This document shows, in pieces, positions 8,907-17,104 of a DNA stretch of 64,000 nt. The notes below the pieces were generated by a model. The model searched no databases. It was given only the letters and a program-made list of their open reading frames with translations, and was not told the DNA's origin. The DNA comes from Bacillota bacterium (GTDB taxonomy: Bacteria; Bacillota; Clostridia; Acetivibrionales; DSM-1351). The translations under genes and the position numbers were made by a program. The DNA lies in assembly GCA_023409265.1 (NCBI GenBank), contig JAEYHZ010000037.1, positions 186,001 to 250,000 on the forward strand, given 5' to 3'. How positions within the stretch are numbered: position 1 is the first letter of the stretch; each line of letters begins with the position of its first letter.

Positions 8907-9318
8907 ATGCCAAGGGTATTTCTTGTAGAGGATGATCTGGCTCTCTCAACCTTAATCGTTGAAAGATTAACCAAATATAATTATGAGGTTTTTACAGTAA
9001 CTGATTTTAAATGTGTTGAAAAGCAGTTTGAACGATCAAAAGCTGATATTGTGTTAATGGATGTTAATCTGCCTTCCCTTTGATCTGGAAGTACTCATTG
9101 CTAAAATGGGTGCTCTGCTCAGGAGAAGCAGCATAGCAAATAATATTATAAGCTCACTGATAAAGATTGGTGAGCTTGAGCTTGACACCGAGAAATTAAT
9201 GCTGAGGAGTCATAATAGCCAGGTAATATTGTCAAGAAATGAATTTAAACTAATTAAAAAGCTCATGGAGAAGCCTGGTAAAGTAAAAAGAATTATCATC
9301 AGAGCTTCAGTAAAGTAA
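8907..9318 (+). pseudogene. OmpR-family response regulator, internally deleted
   Basis: The ATG at 8907 follows GAGGGGGA and opens a clear receiver domain with the Glu-Asp-Asp acidic pocket and the phosphoacceptor Asp in Val-Leu-Met-Asp-Val. The frame stops at a TGA near 9081 right after Asn-Leu-Pro. From there another frame resumes with Pro-Phe-Asp-Leu-Glu-Val-Leu, which belongs to the end of a receiver, then Ala-Leu-Leu-Arg-Arg and the start of a winged-helix effector domain. That domain is also cut short by a stop at 9318. About 45-50 receiver residues and the DNA-recognition helix are missing, so the protein cannot work. No sensor kinase is adjacent. Confidence 0.8.
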
Positions 9319-9410
9319 TTAAGGAATGCTGACATAGCAGAATATTTTTGAGAAATTGCCCCTTGCAAATGGGAAGTTAATTTAAGCATTTCTAAATAGT
9401 ATAACCGCTT

Positions 9411-9452
9411 AAATCCACGTCAATAATTGAATTGATGGTGGATTTTTTTTAT
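9411..9452 (+). terminator. Rho-independent terminator
   Basis: AATCCAC pairs with GTGGATT across a 20-base loop and is followed by an unbroken run of eight T residues. It separates the broken response regulator from the activase operon. Confidence 0.8.
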
Positions 9453-9553
9453 TGTCTATATTAGGGCGTGTTTGATAAATTACACTAAAGAATTTTTCAT
9501 AGTTTGAGCAAAACTTGGAAAAATTAATAAAGAGCATGCTAATGGAGGTTTTA

Positions 9554-10552
9554 ATGATTAAAGTAGGAATACCAAGAGGTTTATACTATTATAAATATTC
9601 TACATTATGGGAGAATTTCTTTACTGAACTTGGAGCGGAAATTGTAATCTCAGATAAGACCAATAAAAATATTTTATTGGAGGGAGCGAACAAATGTGTA
9701 TCTGAAGCCTGCCTTCCTATCAAGGCGTATTACGGGCATGTAATTAACCTTTTAGGTAAGGCTGATTATATTTTCCTGCCGAGATTCACCAGTATTTCGC
9801 AAAAGCAATATATATGCCCTGAGGTAGCAGGAGTGCAGGATATGATACGGAATTCCGTTAAAGTTCTGCCAAGAATAATTGATACTGAAATCAATCTTCG
9901 AAAATCTGAAAAAAACTCATGGAAGGCCGCTTTATACACGGGTGAGTTCTTCACAGACGATAAGGAGAAAATTAAAAATGCATATAAAAATGCACTGGAT
10001 GCCTATAGAAATGAAAGGCAGGTTATGAAGTCGGGAGTATTATTGGATGAATTCAAACAGGAAATCGGAGCAATGCCTTTAAGAGTTATCCAGAAACGCA
10101 GTACAAATATTACAGTAGCAGTACTGGGACATTGTTATACCGTGTACGACACGTTTATTAACATGGAACTGATAAGAAAACTAAAGGACTACGGGATTGG
10201 GGTTGTAACTCTTGACATGCTTGATTATCAGGAGTCAAAGCGTTGCTGCAGGGAGCTTGACAAAATGCTGTTCTGGGACTACGGGACACGAGCATACGGA
10301 GGAACCATACAATTAATTGAAAACGGCGGCATTGATGGTGTTATTGCTATTACCTCCTTTGGGTGCGGAGTTGACAGCTTTGTTATTGAGCTTGTAGAAA
10401 AGAAAATCAGGTCTGAGAGTGATATTCCCTTCATGAAACTGGTGCTGGACGAACACTCTGCCGAAGCAGGTTTTTGCACCAGACTGGAAGCATTTGTAGA
10501 TATGATTATAAGGAGGGGTACCTATGAAAATAACGTTTCCACATTTAGGTAA
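9554..10552 (+). CDS. Acyl-CoA dehydratase activase-related protein (DUF2229-like), first subunit
   Basis: The protein resembles the DUF2229 and dehydratase-D-like parts that are fused to activase domains in large clostridial proteins. It has an N-terminal Val-Gly-Ile-Pro-Arg-Gly-Leu motif, a Ser-Glu-Ala-Cys-Leu-Pro-x-Lys segment with a candidate cluster-binding Cys, a Gly-Cys-Gly-Val-Asp turn, and a C-terminal Glu-Ala-Gly-Phe-x-Thr-Arg-Leu-Glu-Ala-Phe motif. The real start is the ATG at 9554, preceded by GGAGG; the upstream in-frame start at 9515 lacks a site. Its last 29 bases overlap the next gene, so the three genes are translationally coupled. The exact role is unknown; iron-sulfur electron transfer to a dehydratase or reductase is likely. 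Confidence 0.72.
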   Translation: MIKVGIPRGLYYYKYSTLWENFFTELGAEIVISDKTNKNILLEGANKCVSEACLPIKAYYGHVINLLGKADYIFLPRFTSISQKQYICPEVAGVQDMIRNSVKVLPRIIDTEINLRKSEKNSWKAALYTGEFFTDDKEKIKNAYKNALDAYRNERQVMKSGVLLDEFKQEIGAMPLRVIQKRSTNITVAVLGHCYTVYDTFINMELIRKLKDYGIGVVTLDMLDYQESKRCCRELDKMLFWDYGTRAYGGTIQLIENGGIDGVIAITSFGCGVDSFVIELVEKKIRSESDIPFMKLVLDEHSAEAGFCTRLEAFVDMIIRRGTYENNVSTFR

Positions 10553-11639
10553 TACTTATGTGATTGCAAAGTCATTCCTTGATGATTTTGGTACGGACTG
10601 TGTAGTGCCACCCTTTAATACCATCAAAACCTTGGAATTAGGGGCGAAATATACCTCGGAATCCCATTGTCTTCCCTTCAAGCTTTTTGTAGGCAATATG
10701 CTGCAGGGGTATGAGCTCGGGGCAGATACCATGTTGATAACCGGGGGCTGTGGACCCTGCAAGCTGGGTTACTTCGGTGAAATGCTCAAAAAGACGGCCA
10801 TAGAGCTGGGAATAAATATGGATATAATAACGCTGGAGGTGCCTGACCAGGGTTTTAAGGAACTTGGAGAGAGAATTAAAAAAGTAAGTGGCGGCTCAAA
10901 TTATTTAAGTGTAGCAAGGGTCTTGAACTCGGCAAAAAATGTTGCGGTGCTGCTGGACAACCTTGAAAGGCTTGCCCGAATTAAAAGAGCAAGACAGCTT
11001 GAGCCGGGAAGTGTTGATAAAATATACAGGGGCTTTCAATCGGATGTCCTTAAAGTTACCGGTTCAAAAGAAATTATTAAATTTATAAAGCAAACTGAAA
11101 AGAAACTGAAAAAGGTGCCTGTAAATGAAGGGGCAAGGCCTTTGAAGGTTGGAATTGTGGGCGAAATTTATACCACCATAGAACCCTTCGCAAATTTCTA
11201 TATAGAAAGAATGCTGGGGAATATGGGAGTTGAGGTTACCAGACCTGTAACAGTAAGCGGCTGGATTATAAACGATATGTTTAAAAAAGCACTGCATCTG
11301 CCTCTTGAAGGTGAAGATGAAAGAGAATCAAGAGCATACTTGAGCAGTATGGTGGGGGGGCATGCGCATCACACAATAGGTAATACGGTTGTACAGGCAA
11401 AGGAAGGCTATGATGGTGTCATACATCTTTACCCGTTGGGCTGCATGCCCGAAATAGTTTCGCAGGCAATCCTTCCTGCAGTGGAAGAAAATTATCAGAT
11501 ACCTGTTATGACAATAATCCGGGATGAAATGACCGGGGAAGCGGGATTTAATACAAGAGTTGAAGCATTTGTTGATTTAATTAAGAAGAGAAGGGAAGCG
11601 CAGTTGAATGGACAGAATAAAATGTTATATGGGTATTGA
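10524..11639 (+). CDS. Acyl-CoA dehydratase activase-related protein, second subunit
   Basis: This 371-residue protein is a paralogue-like partner of the preceding gene. Shared landmarks are an N-terminal Phe-Pro-His-Leu-Gly-Asn strand, Ser-Glu-Ser-His-Cys-Leu-Pro-x-Lys, and a C-terminal Glu-Ala-Gly-Phe-Asn-Thr-Arg-Val-Glu-Ala-Phe. It also has Gly-Gly-Cys-Gly-Pro-Cys and Leu-Gly-Cys-Met-Pro-Glu, whose Cys residues could hold an iron-sulfur cluster. It overlaps both neighbours (29 bases upstream, 32 downstream). Family knowledge ties such proteins to BadF/HgdC-type activators. The natural substrate is not visible, and no dehydratase catalytic pair (HgdA/HgdB) lies nearby. Confidence 0.72.
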   Translation: MKITFPHLGNTYVIAKSFLDDFGTDCVVPPFNTIKTLELGAKYTSESHCLPFKLFVGNMLQGYELGADTMLITGGCGPCKLGYFGEMLKKTAIELGINMDIITLEVPDQGFKELGERIKKVSGGSNYLSVARVLNSAKNVAVLLDNLERLARIKRARQLEPGSVDKIYRGFQSDVLKVTGSKEIIKFIKQTEKKLKKVPVNEGARPLKVGIVGEIYTTIEPFANFYIERMLGNMGVEVTRPVTVSGWIINDMFKKALHLPLEGEDERESRAYLSSMVGGHAHHTIGNTVVQAKEGYDGVIHLYPLGCMPEIVSQAILPAVEENYQIPVMTIIRDEMTGEAGFNTRVEAFVDLIKKRREAQLNGQNKMLYGY

Positions 11640-12576
11640 TGTTGGGTCGGTAAGTACCAATATCACTCTGATTGACCAGGAAGATAATGTCATTGACAAA
11701 CAATATATAAGAACTGAAGGCCAGCCTATAGAGTCAATCAGAAGAGGTTTGAAGGATGTTGAACAGAGGATAGGAAAAAACATAATCGTTTCTGGCGTCG
11801 GAACAACCGGGAGCGGTAGACAGCTGGCGGCAGCTATTGTGGGAGCTGATGTTGTAAAGAATGAAATTACTGCTCATGCAGTGGCTTCTCAAAAGTCAAT
11901 TCCCGATGTGAGAACAATAATCGAAATAGGCGGTCAGGATTCAAAAATAATCCTGTTAAAAAACCAGGTGGTTCATGATTTCGCCATGAATACGGTTTGT
12001 GCTGCCGGTACGGGCTCATTCCTGGACAGGCAGGCTTCCAGAATAGGAATAGCCATAGAGGATTTTGGCTCATACGCCCTAAATTCCAGAAATCCTGTCA
12101 GAATAGCCGGAAGGTGTGCTGTTTTTGCCGAAAGTGACATGATACATAAACAGCAGATGGGACATTCAAGAGAGGATATTATCGGCGGTTTATGTGATGC
12201 ATTGGTAAGGAATTATCTTGCCAACCTGGCAAAGGGCAAGAAGCTGGATTCCCCAATTGTTTTCCAGGGTGGAGTGGCGGCTAATATAGGCATTGTTAAA
12301 GCCTTTGAGAAAGCTTTGGGTGTCGAGATAATCATCCCTGAGTATTTTGATGTAATGGGAGCATATGGTGTTGCGCTGCTGGCAAGAGAAAATGCGCAAG
12401 CAAGCTCGGTCAAAACCCATTTCAAGGGCTTTGACAAACTGAACGGCTCTTATACAACCGAAAGCAGGGAGTGCTCCGGTTGCTCCAACTGCTGTGAGAT
12501 TGTTCAGATAACGCTGAATGATGACCCTGTGGCATGTTGGGGAGACAAATGCGGAAAGTGGAGCGGGACCGCCTGA
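11608..12576 (+). CDS. Acyl-CoA dehydratase activase (BadF/BcrA/HgdC ATPase) with Cys-rich tail
   Basis: This ASKHA-fold ATPase resembles HgdC, which uses ATP hydrolysis to drive low-potential electrons into 2-hydroxyacyl-CoA dehydratases or benzoyl-CoA reductase-like enzymes. The phosphate loop Gly-Ile-Asp-Val-Gly-Ser is at 9-14, and Gly-Gly-Gln-Asp-Ser at 108-112. The two cysteines that hold the dimer-bridging [4Fe-4S] cluster are Cys131 (Val-Cys-Ala-Ala-Gly-Thr-Gly) and Cys170 (Gly-Arg-Cys-Ala-Val-Phe). Unlike plain HgdC (about 260 residues), it has a roughly 50-residue extension with six cysteines at 289, 292, 295, 296, 310 and 315, which may bind another cluster. It ends a tightly overlapping three-gene operon and is followed by a strong terminator. 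Confidence 0.85.
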   Translation: MDRIKCYMGIDVGSVSTNITLIDQEDNVIDKQYIRTEGQPIESIRRGLKDVEQRIGKNIIVSGVGTTGSGRQLAAAIVGADVVKNEITAHAVASQKSIPDVRTIIEIGGQDSKIILLKNQVVHDFAMNTVCAAGTGSFLDRQASRIGIAIEDFGSYALNSRNPVRIAGRCAVFAESDMIHKQQMGHSREDIIGGLCDALVRNYLANLAKGKKLDSPIVFQGGVAANIGIVKAFEKALGVEIIIPEYFDVMGAYGVALLARENAQASSVKTHFKGFDKLNGSYTTESRECSGCSNCCEIVQITLNDDPVACWGDKCGKWSGTA

Positions 12577-12600
12577 ACAGGTAATGCAATATAACTGATA

Positions 12601-12640
12601 AAAAAGCCAAAACGGACTGACAAGTACGTTTTGGCTTTTT
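12601..12640 (+). terminator. Terminator of the activase operon
   Basis: A perfect 14-bp stem (AAAAAGCCAAAACG with CGTTTTGGCTTTTT) lies 25 bases after the last activase stop. Confidence 0.9.
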
Positions 12641-13194
12641 ACTTTTTATTGATGTAGTCTTGCTTGCCGCATGGCAAGGACGACAACGAAGTAAAGCGGC
12701 AAAATAGCTGGCGTGAGAGGTGTTATAAGTTGACGTTTGGAAAAAGACGGAATGATTCTTTAAAAAAAGTGAAGCTGAAGTATTAATAATTCATTAAAAT
12801 TTTGTAAATTTAATACGCCAAAATAGACCAAGAAAAGGCAAGTTCATCTCATAGATATTTCCACCTGTCAAATATATAATTTAAACGAAAGCTAGTTAAA
12901 CATTTTACTTCTCAACCGGCAGTGACTGCAATCCTATCAATGACGTAGCGATAAAGCCGGTAAAAACTACAATCAGGAAACTTGGACAAATTGCAATTTT
13001 AATTTTAGTGAATTACAAGATGGTTAACCCAATCGGTAATATCAGTCTAACGGCAACCTTCTTTACAGTGCAGGCCGATCATATATAAGCAATAAGAATA
13101 CAAAGGAAATGGTAGCCTACCCTGAATACATGCAGTTCAGCAGCTTGACGTATTCACCGGAAGTCTGATTCCTACACTATTATGGAGGTTTTAT
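12641..13194. promoter_or_regulatory. Long leader region of the LplB/LplC/LplA-type operon
   Basis: About 550 bases without a gene precede the importer operon. Visible structures are a CTTGCC/GGCAAG palindrome at about 12661-12676, a GTTATAAG near 12722 like the ends of the palindromic elements, and a hairpin GAATAC/GTATTC around 13123-13156. The block at about 12940-13010 is rich in short GC pairs and could fold. No promoter pair was fixed with confidence. The only firm site is TGGAGG about 7 bases before the ATG at 13195. Confidence 0.4.
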
Positions 13195-14139
13195 ATGAAT
13201 AAATCTATATCCCCAAGAAGACCTATTCTAAATAAAAAAACATTAGTACTTACATCAATGGTGCTTCCCGGTGCTATTTGGCTGTTTCTCCTGCGATACC
13301 TCCCTATGTTCGGTATAGTTCTTTCATTCAAGAACTACAGGATTTACTCGAAAGACCTTATTAATAATATTATTCAAAGCAAGTGGGTTGGCCTTGATAA
13401 CTTCAAATTTCTGTTTGCTTCCTCCGACGCATGGATAATGATTAGGAATACAGTGGGATACAATGCTTTGTGGATTGTGCTGGGACTTGTCGTTGCGGTC
13501 GCCATAGCTGTTATGATGAACGAATTGACTCACAAATTCTCAGCTAAAGCTTATCAGACAATGATGTTTTTTCCATATTTCTTAAGCTGGGTTGTAGTAA
13601 GCTACTTCGTATTTGCCTTTCTCAGTCCTGAAAAAGGTTTGGTTACACATCTTCAACAGAATGCCGGAATGGCCCCCACTGAGTGGTACAGCGACGCAAG
13701 ACCGTGGCCTTACATACTAACAATAGCAAATCTCTGGAAAAATGTGGGGTACTCCTGTGTCTTATATATCGCAGCAATTTCCGGTATCGACTCCTCCCAG
13801 TACGAGGCTGCGCGCATAGATGGTGTGAGCAAATGGCAGGAGATACGGTATGTTACTTTACCTCATCTTAGAACAATAATTATTATTCTATTTATATTAA
13901 ATGTTGGACGCATTTTCAATGCTGACTTTGGACTATTCTATTCAGTACCGATGAACTCAGGTCCGCTTTTTCCGACGACTCAGGTTGTTGATACTTATGT
14001 GTACAGAGCGCTGATGAATACCGGCGATATCGGCATGAGTTCCGCCGCAGGTCTGTTTCAGAATACAGTAGGTTTTGTATGTATAATTATAGCCAACACG
14101 ATTGTCAGGAAAGTAGATCCTGATAGCAGCCTATTTTAG
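13195..14139 (+). CDS. ABC sugar transporter permease, LplB type (CUT1)
   Basis: This is one of the two membrane permeases of a carbohydrate importer. The 314-residue protein has about six hydrophobic segments, beginning with Val-Leu-Pro-Gly-Ala-Ile-Trp near residue 22. The EAA loop that docks the ATPase is at about 203-220 (Glu-Ala-Ala-Arg-Ile-Asp-Gly-Val, then Thr-Leu-Pro). LplB-type permeases serve oligosaccharide uptake with LplA-like binding proteins, and the next two genes complete that set. No ATPase gene is present, so a shared ATPase encoded elsewhere (MsmX type) is inferred. The spacing to the next gene is 11 bases. Confidence 0.9.
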   Translation: MNKSISPRRPILNKKTLVLTSMVLPGAIWLFLLRYLPMFGIVLSFKNYRIYSKDLINNIIQSKWVGLDNFKFLFASSDAWIMIRNTVGYNALWIVLGLVVAVAIAVMMNELTHKFSAKAYQTMMFFPYFLSWVVVSYFVFAFLSPEKGLVTHLQQNAGMAPTEWYSDARPWPYILTIANLWKNVGYSCVLYIAAISGIDSSQYEAARIDGVSKWQEIRYVTLPHLRTIIIILFILNVGRIFNADFGLFYSVPMNSGPLFPTTQVVDTYVYRALMNTGDIGMSSAAGLFQNTVGFVCIIIANTIVRKVDPDSSLF

Positions 14140-14150
14140 GAGGGAAAACC

Positions 14151-15083
14151 ATGGACAAAATTGTTGTTACTAAATCATCGAAAGGCTCTCGGCTGGGTTA
14201 TGTGAGTTTACCGACAGAAGTTATCTTTCATATAATCATCGGTCTGTACTCACTGCTATGCATAATACCTTTCATATTCGTTATTATTATCTCTTTTTCA
14301 GCAGAATCAAGTATACGTGACATTGGATTTTCCTTCATACCAAAAGCATTGTCATTGGAAGCATTTCAATATGTTATGAAAACAGGAGATCAACTGCTCC
14401 GTTCATTTTTTAACAGTGTTTTTGTTTCAGTTGTTGGAACTGTACTAAGTGTACTTATCTGTATCCTTTATTCCTATGCTTTGTTCCGTAAGGATTTTAA
14501 ATTCCGCCAGTTCTTTTTGTTTTTCAGTTTTTTCACAATGCTGTTTGGGGGAGGACTGACTCCAACCTATATGGTTTGTAAAAACTTTCTGGGTCTTAAT
14601 GACAACTATGCTGCTCTGATAGTACCTTTGCTGGTTAGCCCATTTAACTTTATAATAATGAGAACATTTTTCCAAAGCTCTGTACCCGAGGCTCTAATTG
14701 AATCTGCTTCCATCGATGGAAGCGGCGAATACCGTACACTATTCCAGATTATTGTACCGGTTTCCATGCCGGGCATTGCAACCATCAGTCTTCTAAACAT
14801 GCTGGCCTATTGGAATGAGTGGTTTACCGCATTATTGTATATATCTTCTCCAAAGCTCATTCCCCTGCAGTATCTTTTGATAAGATTGCAGCAGCAATTG
14901 GAATTCTTGGTTAACAACAGCTCAAGGTTGGGAGCAGAGGCATCATCAATTGCCATGAATCTGCCGAAGGAAAGTTATAAAATGGCGATGGTAGTTATCA
15001 TTGTAATTCCTATAGCTTTTGCTTACCCCTTCTTCCAGCGCTACATCATTTCCGGTTTAACTATCGGAGCAGTTAAAGGTTAA
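14151..15083 (+). CDS. ABC sugar transporter permease, LplC type (CUT1)
   Basis: This is the second permease of the importer, 310 residues, with six predicted membrane helices. Its EAA loop at about residues 183-200 (Glu-Ser-Ala-Ser-Ile-Asp-Gly-Ser-Gly-Glu, then Val-Pro-Val-Ser-Met-Pro) is typical of the LplC/MalG side. AGGAGGG sits directly before the ATG. It follows the LplB gene by 11 bases and is followed by the binding protein 127 bases later, the usual order for this transporter class. The substrate is unknown; plant-cell-wall oligosaccharides are plausible in a cellulolytic clostridium. Confidence 0.9.
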   Translation: MDKIVVTKSSKGSRLGYVSLPTEVIFHIIIGLYSLLCIIPFIFVIIISFSAESSIRDIGFSFIPKALSLEAFQYVMKTGDQLLRSFFNSVFVSVVGTVLSVLICILYSYALFRKDFKFRQFFLFFSFFTMLFGGGLTPTYMVCKNFLGLNDNYAALIVPLLVSPFNFIIMRTFFQSSVPEALIESASIDGSGEYRTLFQIIVPVSMPGIATISLLNMLAYWNEWFTALLYISSPKLIPLQYLLIRLQQQLEFLVNNSSRLGAEASSIAMNLPKESYKMAMVVIIVIPIAFAYPFFQRYIISGLTIGAVKG

Positions 15084-15210
15084 GTCTACAAAAATGCAAG
15101 TCCAAACTTTGCCTCTATTTAGGAGGTTGTTGAGTAAAATCAGCAAATCCATACCTATACACAATTTAACATTGCGGCAAAAAGCCGTAAAAAACAAGGA
15201 GGAAAGAAAG

Positions 15211-16818
15211 ATGAAAGGTAAAATGAAAAGAGTTTTAGCACTCGCCCTGGCAATGGTAATGCTTGTTGCATTATTCAGTGCCTGTGGAAAAACAGAGGAA
15301 ACTTCAGGCAGCACAACCACTGACAGCAGTACTGCAGCAGTAAGCAGCACCAGTACAGCAGCTGAAAGTTCAGCAGCCGGTCCGGACATTTCCAAGGAAG
15401 TTACCATTAAATGGATGTATCATGGCAGTACCGTAACTGATGATAAGGCAGTAATGGAGAAAGTAAATGCTTATTTAAAGGATAAGATCAATGCCAAATT
15501 GGAAATGATTTGGTGTGGATGGGGAGACTTTGATAATAAAGTTCAACTGGCTATAAACGGCGGTGATCCTATTGATATCTACTTCACATCTTCATGGACA
15601 CCAAATGATGAGTACGCTGCAATGGCAAAAAGAGGAGCGTTTATCCGTCTTGACAAGGAAGATAACAACCTTTTGAATCAGTATGCTCCTAACCTTTTCA
15701 GTTCTCTACACCCTGTTCTTGCAGAATCAGCTATGACCGAGGGTGCGGAAGGAATGGGTATATATGCTGTTCCAACCTACAAGGAAATCGCTCAGCAGTA
15801 TACCTGGGATTTAAATACCAATAAGCTAAAGCAATATGGTTATACTCCAGATGACATAAAGGATTTCTATGACTTCGGACCAATTCTTGAAAAGATCAAG
15901 CAGGGCGAAGGAAAGAATTTCTATCCTCTTAATCCTGAAACTGCTGTTATGGAAAGAATGGTTAACAGTAACGATTTAGTTGACGGTAACTCATTACTTA
16001 CTTATGAATTTGATCCTGTAGATCCTACAAAATCAGGAACTGTTATCAAGAGCAGATACGAAACCGAAGGTTACAAAAAATTCGTTGAAAAAATGCGCGA
16101 ATATTTCCAGAAGGGTTATATAAGCCCTGAAATGGCTAATGCTCAAACAATGAATGACACTCGTACAGCAGCAGCTAATGCCGCCAAGTATGCTATCGGC
16201 ACTCAATCCTACTCACCAGGATATGAATTCCAGGTAAGCAAGGAACGTAAGGTTGACGTTGTATTCAAGCCTTCACAATCAGGTATTATTTCAACTACAT
16301 CAGCACGTGGTGCAATGCAGGCAATTTCTGTAACATCAGCTAATCCTGGTCGTGCTCTTATGCTTTTAAATCTGGTTAATACAGATCCTACTTTGTTCAC
16401 ATTGCTTGAGTACGGTATTGAAGGTGATCACTACAAGAAGGAAAGTGACGGACGTGTCACATTTGATGACGCAAAGAGAGAGACCTATAAGCCATGGAGA
16501 GCTGGTATGGGTAAACTCGCAAATCTTCCTGTTTTATCAAATGAACCTGCAAACTTGTGGGAACTGTTTGACAAATTCAACAATGAAGCAAAACCAGTAC
16601 CAATACTTGGTTTCGCATTTGATCAGGAACCTGTAAAGAATGAAATGGCAGCTCTGGGTAATGTAGTAGCCGGATATAGAGATGCTCTTAATGCTGGAGC
16701 TGTTGATCCTGCAGCCAAGCTTCCTGAGTTTATAAATAAGCTTAAAGCTAATGGTATTGACAAGGTTGTTGACGAAGCTAACAAGCAGTTGAAGGCCTTC
16801 CTGGATGCTAAGAAGTAA
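15211..16818 (+). CDS. Extracellular solute-binding lipoprotein, LplA type
   Basis: This substrate-capturing lipoprotein belongs to the preceding two permeases. The first 24 residues form a lipoprotein signal with the lipobox Leu-Phe-Ser-Ala before Cys25, followed by a Ser/Thr/Ala-rich tether. The remaining body of about 490 residues is a large family-1 binding protein with the Trp-Met-Tyr-His-Gly opening and Tyr-Phe-Thr-Ser-Ser-Trp segment seen in LplA-like proteins. The start is the ATG at 15211 after AAGGAGG. The frame can be read back to 15094, but that extension lacks a ribosome site and would bury the signal peptide. A strong terminator follows. Confidence 0.9.
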   Translation: MKGKMKRVLALALAMVMLVALFSACGKTEETSGSTTTDSSTAAVSSTSTAAESSAAGPDISKEVTIKWMYHGSTVTDDKAVMEKVNAYLKDKINAKLEMIWCGWGDFDNKVQLAINGGDPIDIYFTSSWTPNDEYAAMAKRGAFIRLDKEDNNLLNQYAPNLFSSLHPVLAESAMTEGAEGMGIYAVPTYKEIAQQYTWDLNTNKLKQYGYTPDDIKDFYDFGPILEKIKQGEGKNFYPLNPETAVMERMVNSNDLVDGNSLLTYEFDPVDPTKSGTVIKSRYETEGYKKFVEKMREYFQKGYISPEMANAQTMNDTRTAAANAAKYAIGTQSYSPGYEFQVSKERKVDVVFKPSQSGIISTTSARGAMQAISVTSANPGRALMLLNLVNTDPTLFTLLEYGIEGDHYKKESDGRVTFDDAKRETYKPWRAGMGKLANLPVLSNEPANLWELFDKFNNEAKPVPILGFAFDQEPVKNEMAALGNVVAGYRDALNAGAVDPAAKLPEFINKLKANGIDKVVDEANKQLKAFLDAKK

Positions 16819-16870
16819 ACACTGTGGAAATAGTAATACCACAGCAAATATGATAATTTGCAATTAATAT

Positions 16871-16925
16871 AGAGTTGTCTCAAAAACAGATGTTGAAAAT
16901 AACACTGTTAAGAGACAACTCTTTC
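16871..16925 (+). terminator. Terminator of the LplA-type operon
   Basis: A perfect 11-bp stem (AGAGTTGTCTC with GAGACAACTCT) spans a 30-base loop and leads into TTTCTTATT. Confidence 0.8.
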
Positions 16926-17008
16926 TTATTGTTCCAGCAAAGTAAAAATTTATTGGTACAAATTATTGTTGAATGTCCCTTTCTGCTTTCCCACTTAACT
17001 CTACCAAA

Positions 17009-17067
17009 AAAGGCCTGTTGTTAACAGCACCTGTTTATAGACAGGGAGCAGTTGACAACAGGCCTTT
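17009..17067 (-). terminator. Terminator of the alpha-glucan phosphorylase gene
   Basis: The outer stem AAGGCCTGTTGT with ACAACAGGCCTT contains a second hairpin (CCTGT/ACAGG) in its loop. On the minus strand it is followed by TTTTTTGGTAG. It lies 38 bases past the minus-strand stop. Confidence 0.85.
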
Positions 17068-17104
17068 CAACACTTTCACTTTATAATTCCAACCTGCATT
17101 TCGA

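Noticed and set aside
9061..9318. Independent 85-residue gene
   Set aside because: The frame is the continuation of the broken response regulator and has no start signal of its own.
12941..13010. Possible cyclic-di-GMP (GEMM-type) riboswitch
   Set aside because: Short blocks such as GCAA and AAAGCC occur in roughly the right order, but the second stem and the tetraloop receptor could not be matched, so the call is not supported.
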